Part shown: piece by piece, positions 47,791-60,155 of the stretch | Layout: every line of letters starts with the position of its first letter | Numbering within the stretch: position 1 is the first letter of the stretch | NCBI GenBank assembly: GCA_022818135.1 | Contig: JAFMSR010000012.1 | Coordinates: forward strand, 9,446,486 to 9,510,485 | Direction of reading: 5' to 3' | DNA: 64,000 nt | Source of the DNA: Saxidomus purpurata | Lineage: Eukaryota; Mollusca; Bivalvia; Venerida; Veneridae | Position numbers and translations under genes: made by a program | The notes under the pieces: generated by a model | Told to the model about the DNA's origin: nothing | Databases searched by the model: none | The model's input: the letters and a program-made list of their open reading frames with translations, nothing else

Positions 47791-48220
47791 AGCAGCCTTT
47801 TATTTTGATACTTTATATTTTCATATTCACATTATGACTCTTTTTTGGCTGCCACAGAGTTTTCGCTGCCAGCAGCCAAAACTTCAAAACAGCAGCGATA
47901 AATTCGAACTTACAAATTGTGCTTAATTTTATCAAATGGGTTTTTAAATCTCATAGAAGTCTGAATTATGCACAGTTACAATGATTTCACAAGGCCTTTT
48001 ATTTTGATACTTTATATCTTATATTCACATTTTTTTGGCTGCTGCAGCGAAAACTTCAACAACGAAAACTTTAAACTTAAAAGATTGTGCAAAATTTTTA
48101 AAATAACGGGTTGAATTGTCACAGAAGCCGAATTATAAATAGTAACAATTTTTTCACACGCTCTTTTATTTTGATACTTTATATTTTATATTCATATTTC
48201 AATTCTTTTTTAAAAGTAAA
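47791..48220 (+). repeat. Tandem repeat, 3 diverged units (~198 and ~166 bp)
   Basis: CTTTTATTTTGATACTTTAT starts units at about 47797, 47995 and 48161. The first two also share TTTTTTTGGCTGC, AAAACTTCAA and CACAGAAG-like blocks. Confidence 0.8.
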
Positions 48221-49229
48221 TAGTTTTGCTTAAATTCTAAATCAATGCCATCAATGGTTAAATGAAAATATGTGCGTAGTGGCAGCCTGCACACCAACTT
48301 GAACAAAATTGCGCACGTTCAACAATATTGCAAAAGTTCTGTCAACTTTTTTTTTTTTTTTTTTGTCAACTCTTGAATTCGAACGCAAGGCATAAATCAA
48401 CACTCTTCATAATATGAATTAGTCTATTGAAATTATGTATAGTACTGCATTATGCTGTTTTAATATTTGACATAGTTTATATGTATTATACAGCGTATGT
48501 ATATGGATGAGACTGTATTAACTATAGATATTAGAAGTAAATCGGCATGTAAGCTGACATTATTCTTAACTTATACGAAATGTAATCAATCTTTATCTTT
48601 AAATCTTAATAGTTTCTCCGGCATATCAATAAGTTTATTGTTTTTTGTAAGGCTGACAAGGGATGCACCCCGAACCCTATCACGCCATCTATAGCGCAAG
48701 TAAAAGGTGTTACTCAGTGTTGGAGCCTCAAGAAAAAAAAAGAAAAAGTTCAGCGCCGTGTGTCTTCGCAAGTAAACAATTTTCAGAGTACACTTACTGT
48801 ATGATCATACTTAGCACTTCACCAGGCACCAGTTGAAAAAGTGTGACTTCTTTGACCTACATGTTTTTCTTTTCTTCTTTTTATATGTTCCAAATCGGAA
48901 CTTTTAGCATAACCACACCTTAAAACTAACACGTCCATGTTAATTGAACTTTTGCTGATGAAATCTAGTCGGTTTCAATTATTTTTTTGCATCACGAAGC
49001 AACGTATAGTTATAAATCTTTTACACTATTATTGTATACCACATTGCAATTAAATCCTGTGAAAACTTCCTTTAAATTTCCTCTGCTGCACTTTCATCAA
49101 ACGCACTCTGTTAAATGTATTGTGTGAAAAAAGCAGACTCAACCAATGTCCTATGTATTTGTATGCCGTTTGAATAAATAAGTTCCTTGGACAAGAAAAT
49201 TTAACGATTAGAAATAATTTTCAAACCAC
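48221..49229. other. Intergenic, nothing recognised
   Basis: AT-rich with a T17-type tract near 48350. No supported feature was found. Confidence 0.4.
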
Positions 49230-50290
49230 CATTAAGGATCTTGTATACTGCATTTCTCCCTTATGTCCTCTATCATTGTATGAAGTTTTAACAAAATGCC
49301 TTCAGTAGTTCTGCTGTTCTGTTCTGGATAAATGTGAAGTACAGACGGGCGAACACGCAGGATAACCAGTACCATTTTCTAGTTTCTGAAAGGGTCGATA
49401 CTGTTAGGATGCATCTGATTGAGTTTCATGACTTTCACACCAATGGTTCATGAGAGAAATCCGTTTAAAGATATTTTATGTAACATAGGCCTCTATATGC
49501 ACTGTTTTAGGAAGGAGGCTACAAAGCGAGTTTGATTAGGCACTGGTTCGCAAGAAGCCGTATTGACATTTTTCTGTTAAAGTAAAATAGTTCCCTATCT
49601 GCAGTGAGCCGCACCAGTTACAAAGTTTTAGAAAGGAGTCAATGCAAAGATACTGTATAGAGCAAGTTTGGTGACTTACAAACCATTGGTTTGTGGGAAG
49701 AGATTAAGAAAATGTTTATTTTCAGTAACAGTGGATCGGAACTGTTTCCTTATTGCAGAAAGGAGTCAACGTTTGTTTCTTTAAAATTTCGTTCTGTTCA
49801 AGTGATGAGTTCGAGACGCTTTTCTGACTGACAGGGGCTGTTTAGATTTGATTTGATTTGAAGCAAATTTTATAAAAGTTCGTCATTGAGAGCAATTATA
49901 TCAGCTTGTATTCGTGGATGAGACCTCGGCAAGTCCCCTACCATGCCTATACCTCGCAAAAAGTGTTTGTCTGTGTCCAGAATAGGAGAGATTTACCTGG
50001 GGTTGTTTACCCTCGGCACTTGACCATTGTCATTGATCCAATGTGCAATGGACCTGAACGATTTTCTTTTATTTAAAGGGGTTAATGCAAGGATGCTATA
50101 TGTTACATTTGGGGATTTTCAAATCACTGGTTAAAAAAAGGAAACCGTTTTCATTTTTTTCTATTTTAGTTACAATAACCCCAACGTACAGTGAACAGAC
50201 ATGAATTCAAGTTTGTTTTTTGTTTGAAAGAGTCAATGCAATGGTCAATTCAAGGATGCTACAGAGCAACTTTGTTAGTTTATACTAATT
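49230..50290 (+). repeat. Diverged mollusc-type repeat array
   Basis: GAAAGGAGTCAATGCAAAG, AAAGGGGTTAATGCAAGG and GAAAGAGTCAATGCAATGG recur with CAAACCATTGGTT-like neighbours. A TTTGATTTGATTTGA word lies at 49850. Confidence 0.55.
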
Positions 50291-50299
50291 CATTTTAGC

Positions 50300-50410
50300 T
50301 TGCTTGTAGCTTATAAAGTCACTCTCGAGTCCACTTGCTGGAAAAACCAGTACTCGTGTCATATGAGGTACGGTCGTAACCCCAGTGGGGCTACAACCCG
50401 CAACCTACGG
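50300..50410 (-). repeat. SINE fragment
   Basis: On the minus strand a B-box-like GGTTGCGGGTTGTAGCCCC is followed by ACACGAGTACTGG and GTGGACTCGAGAGTGA. I recall this arrangement from bivalve SINEs. The A box is eroded. Confidence 0.4.
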
Positions 50411-52778
50411 AATGACCAATCAATTTCAGAGTAGGAGCTTGATAAAAATTCTTGAACAATAATGCACTTCCTATCATTACCCACCTTCATTCTGTTACAA
50501 ATCAATTAATTATGTTGAACAGTTTTGAGTAATATTCCCTACAAACTTTAATTTCACACGACAGAGGAAGATAATTCAAAATGAGAACAGGTCCTAAGGT
50601 TTTCAGACACTACACCTTTTTTGAATGCCTTCTATCACTTTGTAAAAATGCCATAAAACATTTCTGCCTTTCTTCCAGACAAGCGTAACTTCTCATTATA
50701 ATGGACAGTAATCCATATATTGTGAATGCTTTAGGCTTAGTTCCTGGTAATTGCACTCCCTTTCAATGTCCTCTATTTGTCAAATATCAACTAATCCTTT
50801 ACATGCTTTTAAGTTATGCTCCAGACAAGCAATCTCATAAAGGGTGAGAATTTCAATTTAAAAATGGGCCAATGTAGACTTCTGGTTCTCTGCCACTGCA
50901 CTCATCCCCATGGATTATATCAATAAGCGGAACATCAACCGAGTCTCTTTGACATTTTGAGTTATGCTCCAGATAAAAGGGGTGCATAGAATGACCGAAA
51001 AAGACCAAATAAGACCGAAAAAGAACCGAGAACAGTTTATGTTTACCGAAAACAACTTTTTTTCAAAAGATAATGTACGACTTATAACTTAAATATTAAA
51101 GAAATGAAGGAATTTGTATGTAGTGAATAATCTTTTATCTGTTTTGATAAGTTCCCGTGCCGCATCCGTTACAAAATCTGGAATGCTAATTCAGAAAGTT
51201 TTCGGTCTGCAATATTTGTTTTTCGATCTTTTTTCTTGATTTGTAATACAATATTTACAAATTTCGTCATTTAAACTGCAAGTTATAATATATTCTTTTT
51301 TTAAAGTTGTTTTCGGTCTTCAAAAACTGTTTTTCGGTCTTCTTCCGTCATTCTATGCACCGAGATAAAAGTATCACGGATAAAGCTGCGACTACATGCT
51401 CCCCTTCGGTTCGGCAGGGATCGTTAATATAATAAATCCTGGGTTCGGGGAGCATAATAAACTTACTATTAACACTATATTCTCAGATAAAGAAGAAATC
51501 GAAGGAAACTCTAAATAAGATTTGATTTTTTTATATTTCATTGCACATTGTAACGTGTCAAAACAATACAAAATGAGCATGCACATGTAATAAACATTTA
51601 ACCCATAAAGCATGTTCCAACCATGTAGACTCTACATAATTTATCATCGACTATTGTGGCATATTTCTGCATGACATAACCAAGAAAATATATCAGTTAA
51701 TTCCAAAATAATATTGAAAAGAACAAAATATATTAAGAAAAATAGACAAAGGTGACTTTAAGATTTGTTTTTTTAAAACATTGTCGATCACCAGGAGACA
51801 TTGTCGAACACCAGGAGTGCGACATTAAACAAAAGGAAAGCAAACTATCTCCTCAGTCTGTCACATTTTTGTGTGATATTAACACAATACTGAGCAAAGT
51901 TATTCATTATTAAATACAAGGGCTCTGTTGACATGGTCTATCCCTTCCACCTCTTACAGAGGCAAGGATTGGGTACGAAAGGTGACCATATGTAAGGACC
52001 TTAACCAGAAAACACTGGTAATATGCGCATTTCGCAGTCTAAGAAGTTTCATTGAATTAAATTCAGTGGTTTCTGAGAAACAGCCCGGACAACAATGCTC
52101 TATAAAATGTTATAATTACTGTACATGTATATACTTTTAAACTAAAGCTCTTATTCTTGATAGTGTACAGTGGCAGAAGTTAAAACCTTTTGGTGCTTAA
52201 ACTCAGCTGAGCATGATAAACGTTTTGCAAGCATGGGGCAAGGGTTAGAGTCTGCAATGTACGACAACATTCCCTTAAAATTATGTCAAACACAATACAA
52301 AATCCCAAAAATATCTTTAAACTTGTGCTCTCAACTAACCCTCTTGTGCTGAAAAAGTAAAAGATTTCGCGAAAACTAACTTCAGACCGTAAGAATTCTC
52401 TGATAGCATCCTTGACCTTTCTAGAGCATCATCCCTATTTTATTATCACTCCATTTGCAAAGAGGGAATGTATCTCTTACCAACTTTATTTTGAGAAATA
52501 GGTAAAAAACTTAAAATAACCTTAGAATAATAAGACAAATAATGTTCAGTTATACTGATAAAAACAAACCCTCAATTACATGTACTCCTTTATTTGACAT
52601 AAGGCAAACTCTTTCCACACACTGAATGCTTCTAGTAAACACAGTAGTAGAATCAGTAAATTTCAAAGAAACAAACCAGAAACCTTCTTTATTATTCAAC
52701 TTTACAATATTACACTCTGTATTAGATCAATTGCACACATGATATGAAACAGGTAGAGCTAATACAAAGCATAACTGA
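50411..52778. other. Gene-poor interval
   Basis: Near 50985-51360 there are phrases such as GAATGACCGAAAAAGACC and, inverted, TCGGTCTTCTTCCGTCATTC, which make a ~370-bp inverted-terminus element candidate. Nothing else was supported. Confidence 0.4.
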
Positions 52779-53400
52779 GCCAATATGAGAAAAGCAGGGC
52801 CAATACGAGAAAAGCAGGGCCAATATGGAATTCAAGCATTCTGATTGGTTTAAAAGAGAGGGCCAATACGGAGAAGTCACTTCCGTTTTATTTTTAAACG
52901 ACGCCATTTGTTTTAGACTCATGCTGATATCGAAAAATGACTGTAAAATTTTTATTTTTGAAATAAACATAGGGTTATGGGTATTCATTTTCTTAGTTAT
53001 ATCATTTTCTATCCATCCAGAACAGTTTTGAAGTAAAATTCGAGAAAAAGTTGATTTTCCTTTTTTCACCCCTCTCCTGTATATTTATTTCTTCTTACTT
53101 GTGTGTAAATGCGATTCAAACGGTGAGAAAATAAATCTACCATGTCCATTGAGTTGTGGATAAGGAAATCGCACCCAAGGGTTGAGAGACGTCCAAAAAA
53201 CTCGACAGAGCCTCATTTTTGTGACGTACCTCAACCCTTGGGTGGTATTTCCTTATCCACAACTCATGAACATGTTAGATTCTCTTTATATTCTTGTTTA
53301 TTTAGCCAATATTGTAAAGTTGAATAATAAAATTATCATTAATCAAGTGATCAATACGACCACCCTCGGACAAATAACAAGGCCAATATGAAATCACTTG
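52779..53400. repeat. Repeat block with 20-bp tandem and hairpins
   Basis: GGGCCAATACGAGAAAAGCA is repeated 2.5 times at 52779-52825. It is followed by CATTCTGATTGG text and, at 53320-53405, an inverted pair TAATCAAGTGAT/ATCACTTGATTA. Opposed open frames at 52722-53069 cross the tandem and are not called. Confidence 0.6.
53141..53274. mobile_element. Palindromic hairpin element
   Basis: GAGTTGTGGATAAGGAAAT pairs with ATTTCCTTATCCACAACTC, and CACCCAAGGGTTGAG with CTCAACCCTTGGGTG. The arms are about 45 bp around a ~40-bp loop. Confidence 0.9.
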
Positions 53401-53672
53401 ATTAATAACATTATAGTATTAATCCCTGAACAGTACAAATGGTTTCTGGATGAAATCAGGTCAAACATCAGCGTAAAACTTATTTCTTGGGATTTAAAAC
53501 TCGTTGCAACAGTAGTTAATGTCAACATTCTCACGTGGATAGTAAGATCGGCTGCAGGACTCCATGACCCTCAATCAGATAGAGATTTAGTGAATACAAG
53601 TCAGTAACTTGACAAGGCACCCGTAACGCAACACAAACTATGACAGATATCACAAGCACATATTTTTAACAA

Positions 53673-53712
<40 letters not shown>

Positions 53713-54412
53713 ATAAATTTAAAGAATATACTAGAAGTTTTGCCATTTTAAACTCTGGTATTATGGCCAATTGTCTGAGCTAGATTGCTTTCCCCTCACA
53801 GGAATGGGATTTCCCAGGAGATAACATTATATAACTAATAAAATTAAGTATATATCTGGATAGGATAACGATTTAGGCAAGCGGACTGCAAACAGAATAA
53901 CTTAACAATTCCAATAAATTTGCTTCAGATTGGGTAAAATAACATATCTGAATAACTTGGTTAAGATGGGACAACACAACAATGAAAAATATCTAAATAC
54001 CACGACTTCGTTACAGAAAAAAACTGAAAGTACAGGATCAAGTTGGTAATAACATTAAGTGGTAGTTTCTTAAAATATCTCTTCACAATTTCAAAGAACA
54101 TGCCAAAAGATTCAAGGGCTTAATTGAGATTTTGCTGCCATATCTCCATGGACAACTTAATGTTATACTAAATTTTCCCTGAAAACGCTTACATTTTAAT
54201 TTAATCCATATTTGCATTGTATAACAGAGAAGTGGGTTTTCACCTAAACATTTGTAGATTTACCTTAAAGAATCTAGTAAGCTTAACAGTTCATTCATGT
54301 CTTTAATTACATTTTGTGGATCTTTACATGTATGTATGCAGCCATTATACTCAAATTACCGTACAGATACTGCCTATGTAACGGTAAGAATCATCAACAG
54401 TTCTATTCAAAG
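53401..54412. other. Intergenic with T30 tract
   Basis: A pure T tract lies at about 53674-53702. No gene is supported. Confidence 0.45.
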
Positions 54413-54775
54413 CACCATATATACACTGTCTATTCAACAACAAAAATCATCAAAAGTTATATCTCAATCACCATACATACACTGTATATTTAACAACAAA
54501 AATCATCAAAAGTTATATCTCAATCACCATACATACACTGTATATTTAACAACAAAAATCATCAAAAGTTATATCTCAATCACCATACATACACTGTATA
54601 TTTAACAACAAAAATCACCAACAGTTATATCTCAATAACCATACATACACTGTATATTTAACAACAAAAATCACCAACAATTATAGATGTGGATTTCAAT
54701 TACCGTACATAATTATATTTAACAATAATAATCATCAACAAACACTTATATTTCAAGCAACATACATACACTGTC
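54413..54775 (+). repeat. 56-bp minisatellite, 4 clean plus ~2 decayed units
   Basis: Units CACCATACATACACTGTATA...TTATATCTCAAT start at 54413, 54469, 54525 and 54581. The fifth and sixth carry indels. A degenerate unit also precedes the array. Confidence 0.95.
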
Positions 54776-57424
54776 TTATGTAGACATTAGCAACATCAAC
54801 AATAACATTAAAAGCAAGAGCACCATGAATAAAACTGCTCTTTACAATAGCACATGAGAACTATCACGTAGCACACTAATGCAGCACATTTGTCCAATTA
54901 AAATGAAAACCCATCAAGAGTAGTGATTATTGTTTATGATAAGCAATATCAAAAACATTGTATTTCTTTATTTTCAGACAATGAAATTGCAAATGTATAT
55001 TACATGCGAGCATAGCAACTGGCATACACAACTAAGAGCTGTTTTTTTCCTAGTCACATATTGTTTTGCCAAATTTCATGCAAGTTATGAGGCTTAAAGC
55101 AGGATTTCAAAATTGACAGATGTGTTAAAAGTCAATAAAAAATTCAGGAAATAATTATTTAACTTGATGGTCTGACTCCCTCTTAACCTGTAATGCAACT
55201 AACACCCAATAAATGCAGATAGCCTGTTCTAAAGTCGTCATGTGGTAGGGTCTTTGTTGAAGGTGATGAACTCTTCAACATGTCGTTCTGATGCTCACTT
55301 ATAACCCCCTCCAAGATTAATTAATGGGTATCGGAACTCCAATCATTATTAGACAATGAGCAACACCAGAACGAGTATTTTATAAGTCAATGCTGGTATC
55401 AAGCCTGTGTGTTGGTGTACATATCATTTGCCCAAAATCAATGATGAGCATCTATCTTTTACATATGGACATGAACAATATTAGCATACAGCCCTATGAA
55501 AAAGGGTTTGAGCTCAATTTATGTCCTTGACTTAAAAGGCACCGTCTTTGAACTGAGTGAAGTTATTTGAAAAGTGGTCTCTGACTGTATAATTTACAGC
55601 CCTGACATGGAATTATTGTGGAGGGACGGGCAAACAGAACAGAGCAAACTTCTTGTCACGAATTCAATGTCTATGACACCACCAGTACCAGAATAACGGT
55701 TATAAACTTTGCCAAGATTTTATGCCTTTAAATATTTTGTCCAGATTTGCTGATGGTTAAATAATGCTTATTCTAGCTCGAGAGAAGACAATGCTTATTA
55801 CTTTAAATTTTGACAATCATGGGCCGTGCCTTTGGAGGACACTAAGGTTATGAAACATAGCAGAGACATAATGCCAACAGACATTGTTAATTGTTTGGTA
55901 ATGCCTTAAGTTAGAGAGTGGACAAAATAAGTGGTCTTTGCCGCCTGTCTCCTGCAGGTCATTCTAGGAATGTTCTCTCGAGATAATGGCCCATAAAATA
56001 TCAGCACTGCAGACGAAAAAAAAATCGTAAATATTTGAAATAATGATCTACTGGAATGTACACTTTTGCACTACAATACTTCAAGCATCAGGAAGATTTA
56101 ATTACAGAATCATTATATACGGTGTTGTGCTTTTATTTGGCTGCCCTGTTGTCGTTCATTTACAAGTTTATTGAGTTCTGTGAAATCTTACTTTGCAGGT
56201 TGAAAAGTAATATGTGATTAGAAATAGAAAGATACGATGGTAATTGTATGTGCATTTAAGATTAATAATTGTATGTACAGTTTCAATGAATAAGATTATG
56301 GTCTGGTTGAAGTTTTTTTGAAGATGAATTGGCCAAAAGACCAAGAACACAAAATAATGTTATGATGAATGGTGAACCAATTCATCCACCTTAAAGCTAT
56401 AATACTGCTCAAAATGACCAGAAAAAGTACGGTCAAGAAAAGCTCTTAAAACTTAAAAAAATGTTTAAAAGAAAAAGAAAATAAGTTATGCTCAACCATT
56501 TCTTTCATTTGTGCATGCAAACACAAATTTATCATATCAAATTGATAGGCAATCATTTTATGACCCAGTGGGTCAAAAAAGATTTTGACGTTTTTTCAAC
56601 TATGTTCAATAGGAGTAATACATTAATTGCGATTATTATATTAAAGGAACCTTAAGGAACACTTCTACCAAATATAACCTTGCGTATACCTTATTCATGA
56701 GGGGTGACAGCCAAAATTAAAACACAACATGATCATTTTACCAACCAACAAAATTAATTTTATCAATTAACATGAGCATTAAATCTATCAACATAATCTT
56801 TATACACTGTATCAATCCACATTATTATCCTATCAAAATACACAATCATTCTTCATTGTTTTTTATCAGTTAAATCAGCTTACACCATTTTTTACCAACA
56901 AACATGATAATTTTATAAGACAATATAAAAATGAAATCTTTAACACATCAAACTAAAAAGCATCTACTTTTCAGTGCTCCGACTACAAATGTACATGTAC
57001 TTCTAAATTTTGATTTCCTGGTGTTTTACCAAAAAGCACTCAATAGTGTTTCTAAGAATAACATTATACAAATGAATTAAGTGGTACATGTAAATAAATA
57101 AGTGAAAAATAATGAAATTCTTCTGTCTGAACTTTCTTCCGACGTATATAAATATATCTATTGAATACAGTGAAACTATGTAAGGACAAAAGCACAAATT
57201 AAAGCTGTTTTTATTCTATGAAAAGCTGAATATGGGTACATGTGTAGGGCAGAATTTCAATGATCTCTAATGAAAAGATGCTACCATTTCTGTTATACGA
57301 TATAAAATTATAATGACATCTGCATTTTTTGTGTGTGGAGGCTTACGGGGGGAGGTATACGTTTTTCAAACATCAGATCTAAGAAGTTTGATGCTCCTTA
57401 TTTCTTATTTAGCTGCCACAGCAA
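54776..57424. other. Gene-poor interval with mollusc-type repeats
   Basis: Repeat-like text lies at 55480-55990 (for example GGAGGGACGGGCAAACAGA, CATTCTAGGAATGTTCTCTCG). AT-rich degenerate sequence with TACCAACAAACATGAT-like words lies at 56730-56920. The weak exon candidate at 55201 is listed separately. Confidence 0.4.
55201..55303 (-). CDS. Weak exon candidate
   Basis: Between AGTGAGCATCAG and a CAG|GTTAAG-type donor, a minus-strand frame of about 34 codons reads MLKSSSPSTKTLPHDDF and then a stretch ending in GVSCITG. It is short enough to be chance, and no homologue is recognised. Confidence 0.12.
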
Positions 57425-57505
57425 TCAGATTTCTGTACAGGTCTTCATGGCTGGAACACTATGTCTGATGAGGAGGACATTCTCACGGAGTTCAGATGGG
57501 TCTGT
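57425..57505 (-). CDS. Candidate short terminal exon
   Basis: Downstream of an acceptor-like TTTGAGATTCAG, a 26-codon frame reads TDPSELRENVLLIRHSV, then PAMKTCTEI and TGA. The region is more GC-balanced than its surroundings. The opposite strand is also open here (LPQQSDFCTGLHGW..., then MSDEEDILTEFRWV), so strand assignment is uncertain. It lies on the same strand as CLPTM1L, about 2.7 kb past its stop. The product is not recognised. Confidence 0.2.
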   Translation of the reverse strand, partial: TDPSELRENVLLIRHSVPAMKTCTEI

Positions 57506-58104
57506 CTGAATCTCAAACTAGCTAGGAACAAATACATGAATTTTCTCTAAAATGCTCCTATTAAGTGAATATAGTTCAGGCGTAGAATTTGGCTTTTATC
57601 ATAAGTAAATATTCTTGTACAAGTGCATATATAATATGGTGTAATGAAGTAAAAAGGAATTTTTTGTAAATTGTGGGTGTTATTTTCTAAAATAGTGAAT
57701 AAATGAACAAGGAATTTCAAAGCCCTATACAATAGTCAATAGGTTGCAAGTGGCATATCAAGGCACCTAGCATTTCTATTTCCAACATTCTAAATAAGTA
57801 TAACGGTATAAAATTTGATTAAAAGTCAGATTATACATGTAGTAGCAATTAACAAAAGATGCGCAAAAAAAGAAAGCAGAAAGCAGGTGTCAGAATATGT
57901 TTAACATTCCCTCTTCTGATTAGTCATAAAATAGGACATCCCACTGTGGAAATTCTTACAGTAAAAGTAAAACAAATCTAGTAGTAAAGACACTTAATTA
58001 GCCAAGGAGAAGAGTGGACAATTCATAAATTCACAATCCGGTTGATATCAGTATCTATATATTTATATCAGTATATACAAAATTCATTTAGCTCGATTAC
58101 GAAG

Positions 58105-58340
58105 AAAGCTCCATTCCTTACTGAATAGCTTGGGCACACTCATTCCAGATGTCATCACTCTCAAGAGACAGACAGCACGTTTTTCAACACTACTACCCAA
58201 TTACAGCTGAATGGACAGAGGCCCATGTGGCATCAGTGTCCTTACCCAAGGACACACCTGATGCTTGGGCTTGGATTCTAACCCAGAGACCTCCCATTCC
58301 GGAGATGCATGCCCTATCCATTGAGCTATCAAGGCCCACA
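58105..58340 (-). repeat. SINE copy 2, clean tRNA-like head
   Basis: The head (58337-58257, minus strand) has the A box TGATAGCTCAATGGATAGGG and a B box (GGGTTAGAATCC). The body contains GTGTCCTTGGGTAAGGACAC and ACAGCTGTAATTGGGTAG, which recall a conserved core of widespread metazoan SINEs. It is the better-preserved relative of the copy at 26.3 kb. Confidence 0.7.
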
Positions 58341-58630
58341 CAATTTTATTAACATTGTGACAAAGTTAGATGAGACTGCATGTAGGGTTTCCAAGATAAA
58401 GAAAAAACTGTTTCTTATTACGTAAAATTAAAAAAATTCAAGGGCTGAAAGTCCAGACATGTAACAAGAGGAGACCGACCAATCAAAACCGGAATTGTCT
58501 AGCTATAAATGGGAACATAACTTACAATGGATCCAATAAAGAGTGTGGGTGACATAGCTCTGCCGGAACTACTTTTTTTAAGTAGTGCATTTACATAATT
58601 TTGCCTGTTTTAATAGTTAGCGTAATAGTT

Positions 58631-58760
58631 TTTGAGTGGATATGGAATATATCTCAACTCAAAGTGATACAATTTTCACATTTTAACTCATGCTTCGTGC
58701 TCGTGAAAATATTCCAATTGTATCACTTCTCGGTGAGATATATTCCATATCCACTCAAAA
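58631..58760. mobile_element. Palindromic hairpin element
   Basis: TTTGAGTGGATATGGAATAT pairs with its inverse at 58741-58758, followed by AGTGATACAAT/ATTGTATCACT. The loop contains CTCATGCTTCGTGCTCGTG, akin to the loops at 18.25 and 22.86 kb. Confidence 0.9.
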
Positions 58761-59339
58761 CAAACATCCTCTATACATAACATGACTTCCATTACTTAAG
58801 TTTCAAATCGATCCAGACAGTGGCTATTAAGTTTTATGCATGATAACAGCTTGTAGAAAATATATGCAAAAATTCACCCACACAGCAATGGCGACAAACC
58901 CAGTTCAAGACTAGTTTCACTGAATAGTGCTGCTAAAAATAATTAAAGCTATCATGTTTATACAGATTGACGGACACCTTTTTTGTGTGCAAATTCTCAC
59001 CTGACAAACTAAGCATGCCATACAACTGGACTTATTTCTTTCATTTGCTTTTAGAACTGTTAGAAAAGGTGGAAAAAAAAGAACTACCTTATTCTTATCC
59101 TGATTAATTGAATTCAAAAGCTTATTTTTCAACTCAAAAGCACGATAAAATAGGGTGTATCACATTAGAAATGATTTACTGAACTACTCCAACATTTGAT
59201 AAAAAATAAAGTGTTACTGAAGACAAAGAGAAATAGACAAGTGTACAAGACGTCAATTTCAAATTTCATTCTAATACGAGTGGCTGTGTTTCCTAGTATA
59301 TAAATATATAGGAAAGAGGTTGTATTTTATTTAAGAAAT

Positions 59340-59985
59340 AATAAATGTCTTCCTGTATTTTATCATTGAATAAAATATAGTCAGGAGTTTGGATGCATAG
59401 TTATTAAATGACAAGTGCTTAGCAAGAGTGATTTAATTTTTCGTGTCCAAATGACTGGCTGTATTTTATTCAACCATAAAATATAGGGAACAATTTATTA
59501 TTTCGATTCTTACATGTGATTTTCTTTGAAAACTATCCCAAACTTTCTTTAACACATAGTTGTACTTCATTGTTACCTAAAACACGAAATACAATTTGCG
59601 CTTGTTTACATACGTCACGTTGTTACGTCATTTACAGCAAGTTGTCCTTGAAAAAACGTGCTGTATTTTATCGTAAGATAAATACAGTTTTTTCCCTATA
59701 TGTTTCTATAGGAAAAGCAGCCACTTGTGTTAGAATTCACGATAAAATACAGCACATTTATCCAAGAACTACGTGCTGCGAAGTGGCGGAATGACGTGAC
59801 TTATGTCCACAAGCCTGTCCAACCGCATTTCCAGTTATGATGTAACAATAATGTACTGCTCCGAGTTGTAAATAGTTCGAGATAGCTTTCAAAGAAAATG
59901 ACATGTTAGAATCGAAATAATAAATAATCATGTGCCAATATTTTATCGTTAAATAAAATACAGATAAAATACACATTTATCATTT
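59340..59985. mobile_element. Head-to-head pair of element F
   Basis: The minus-oriented unit (59340 to about 59690) and the plus-oriented unit (about 59700 to 59985) both match 22660-22930: CGATAAAATACAGCAC, then TAAATGACGT-like text, then terminal ATTTTATCGTTAAATAAAAT. The pair lies 170 bp past the CLPTM1L stop codon and may overlap its 3' UTR. Confidence 0.78.
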
Positions 59986-60155
59986 CTTAAATGATGAGCT
60001 TCTTTTACCAGTCATCAAATTTATGTTGATTTGTTTAAAAAAAAAAAAATCTATTAAATAAAACAAAAGTTCTGTGCACGACAGTCATAAATCTTTATGC
60101 ATGTCTTTTATATGTTACAACTGCATTGCATTTTACCCTCTATTAATACTACTTT

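Noticed and set aside
52722..53069. 115-codon minus-strand frame and its plus-strand shadow
   Set aside because: It crosses a 20-bp tandem repeat and a repeat block; hydrophobic AT-rich composition only.
54413..54775. CRISPR-like array
   Set aside because: Units are tandem with no unique spacers, and the genome is animal.
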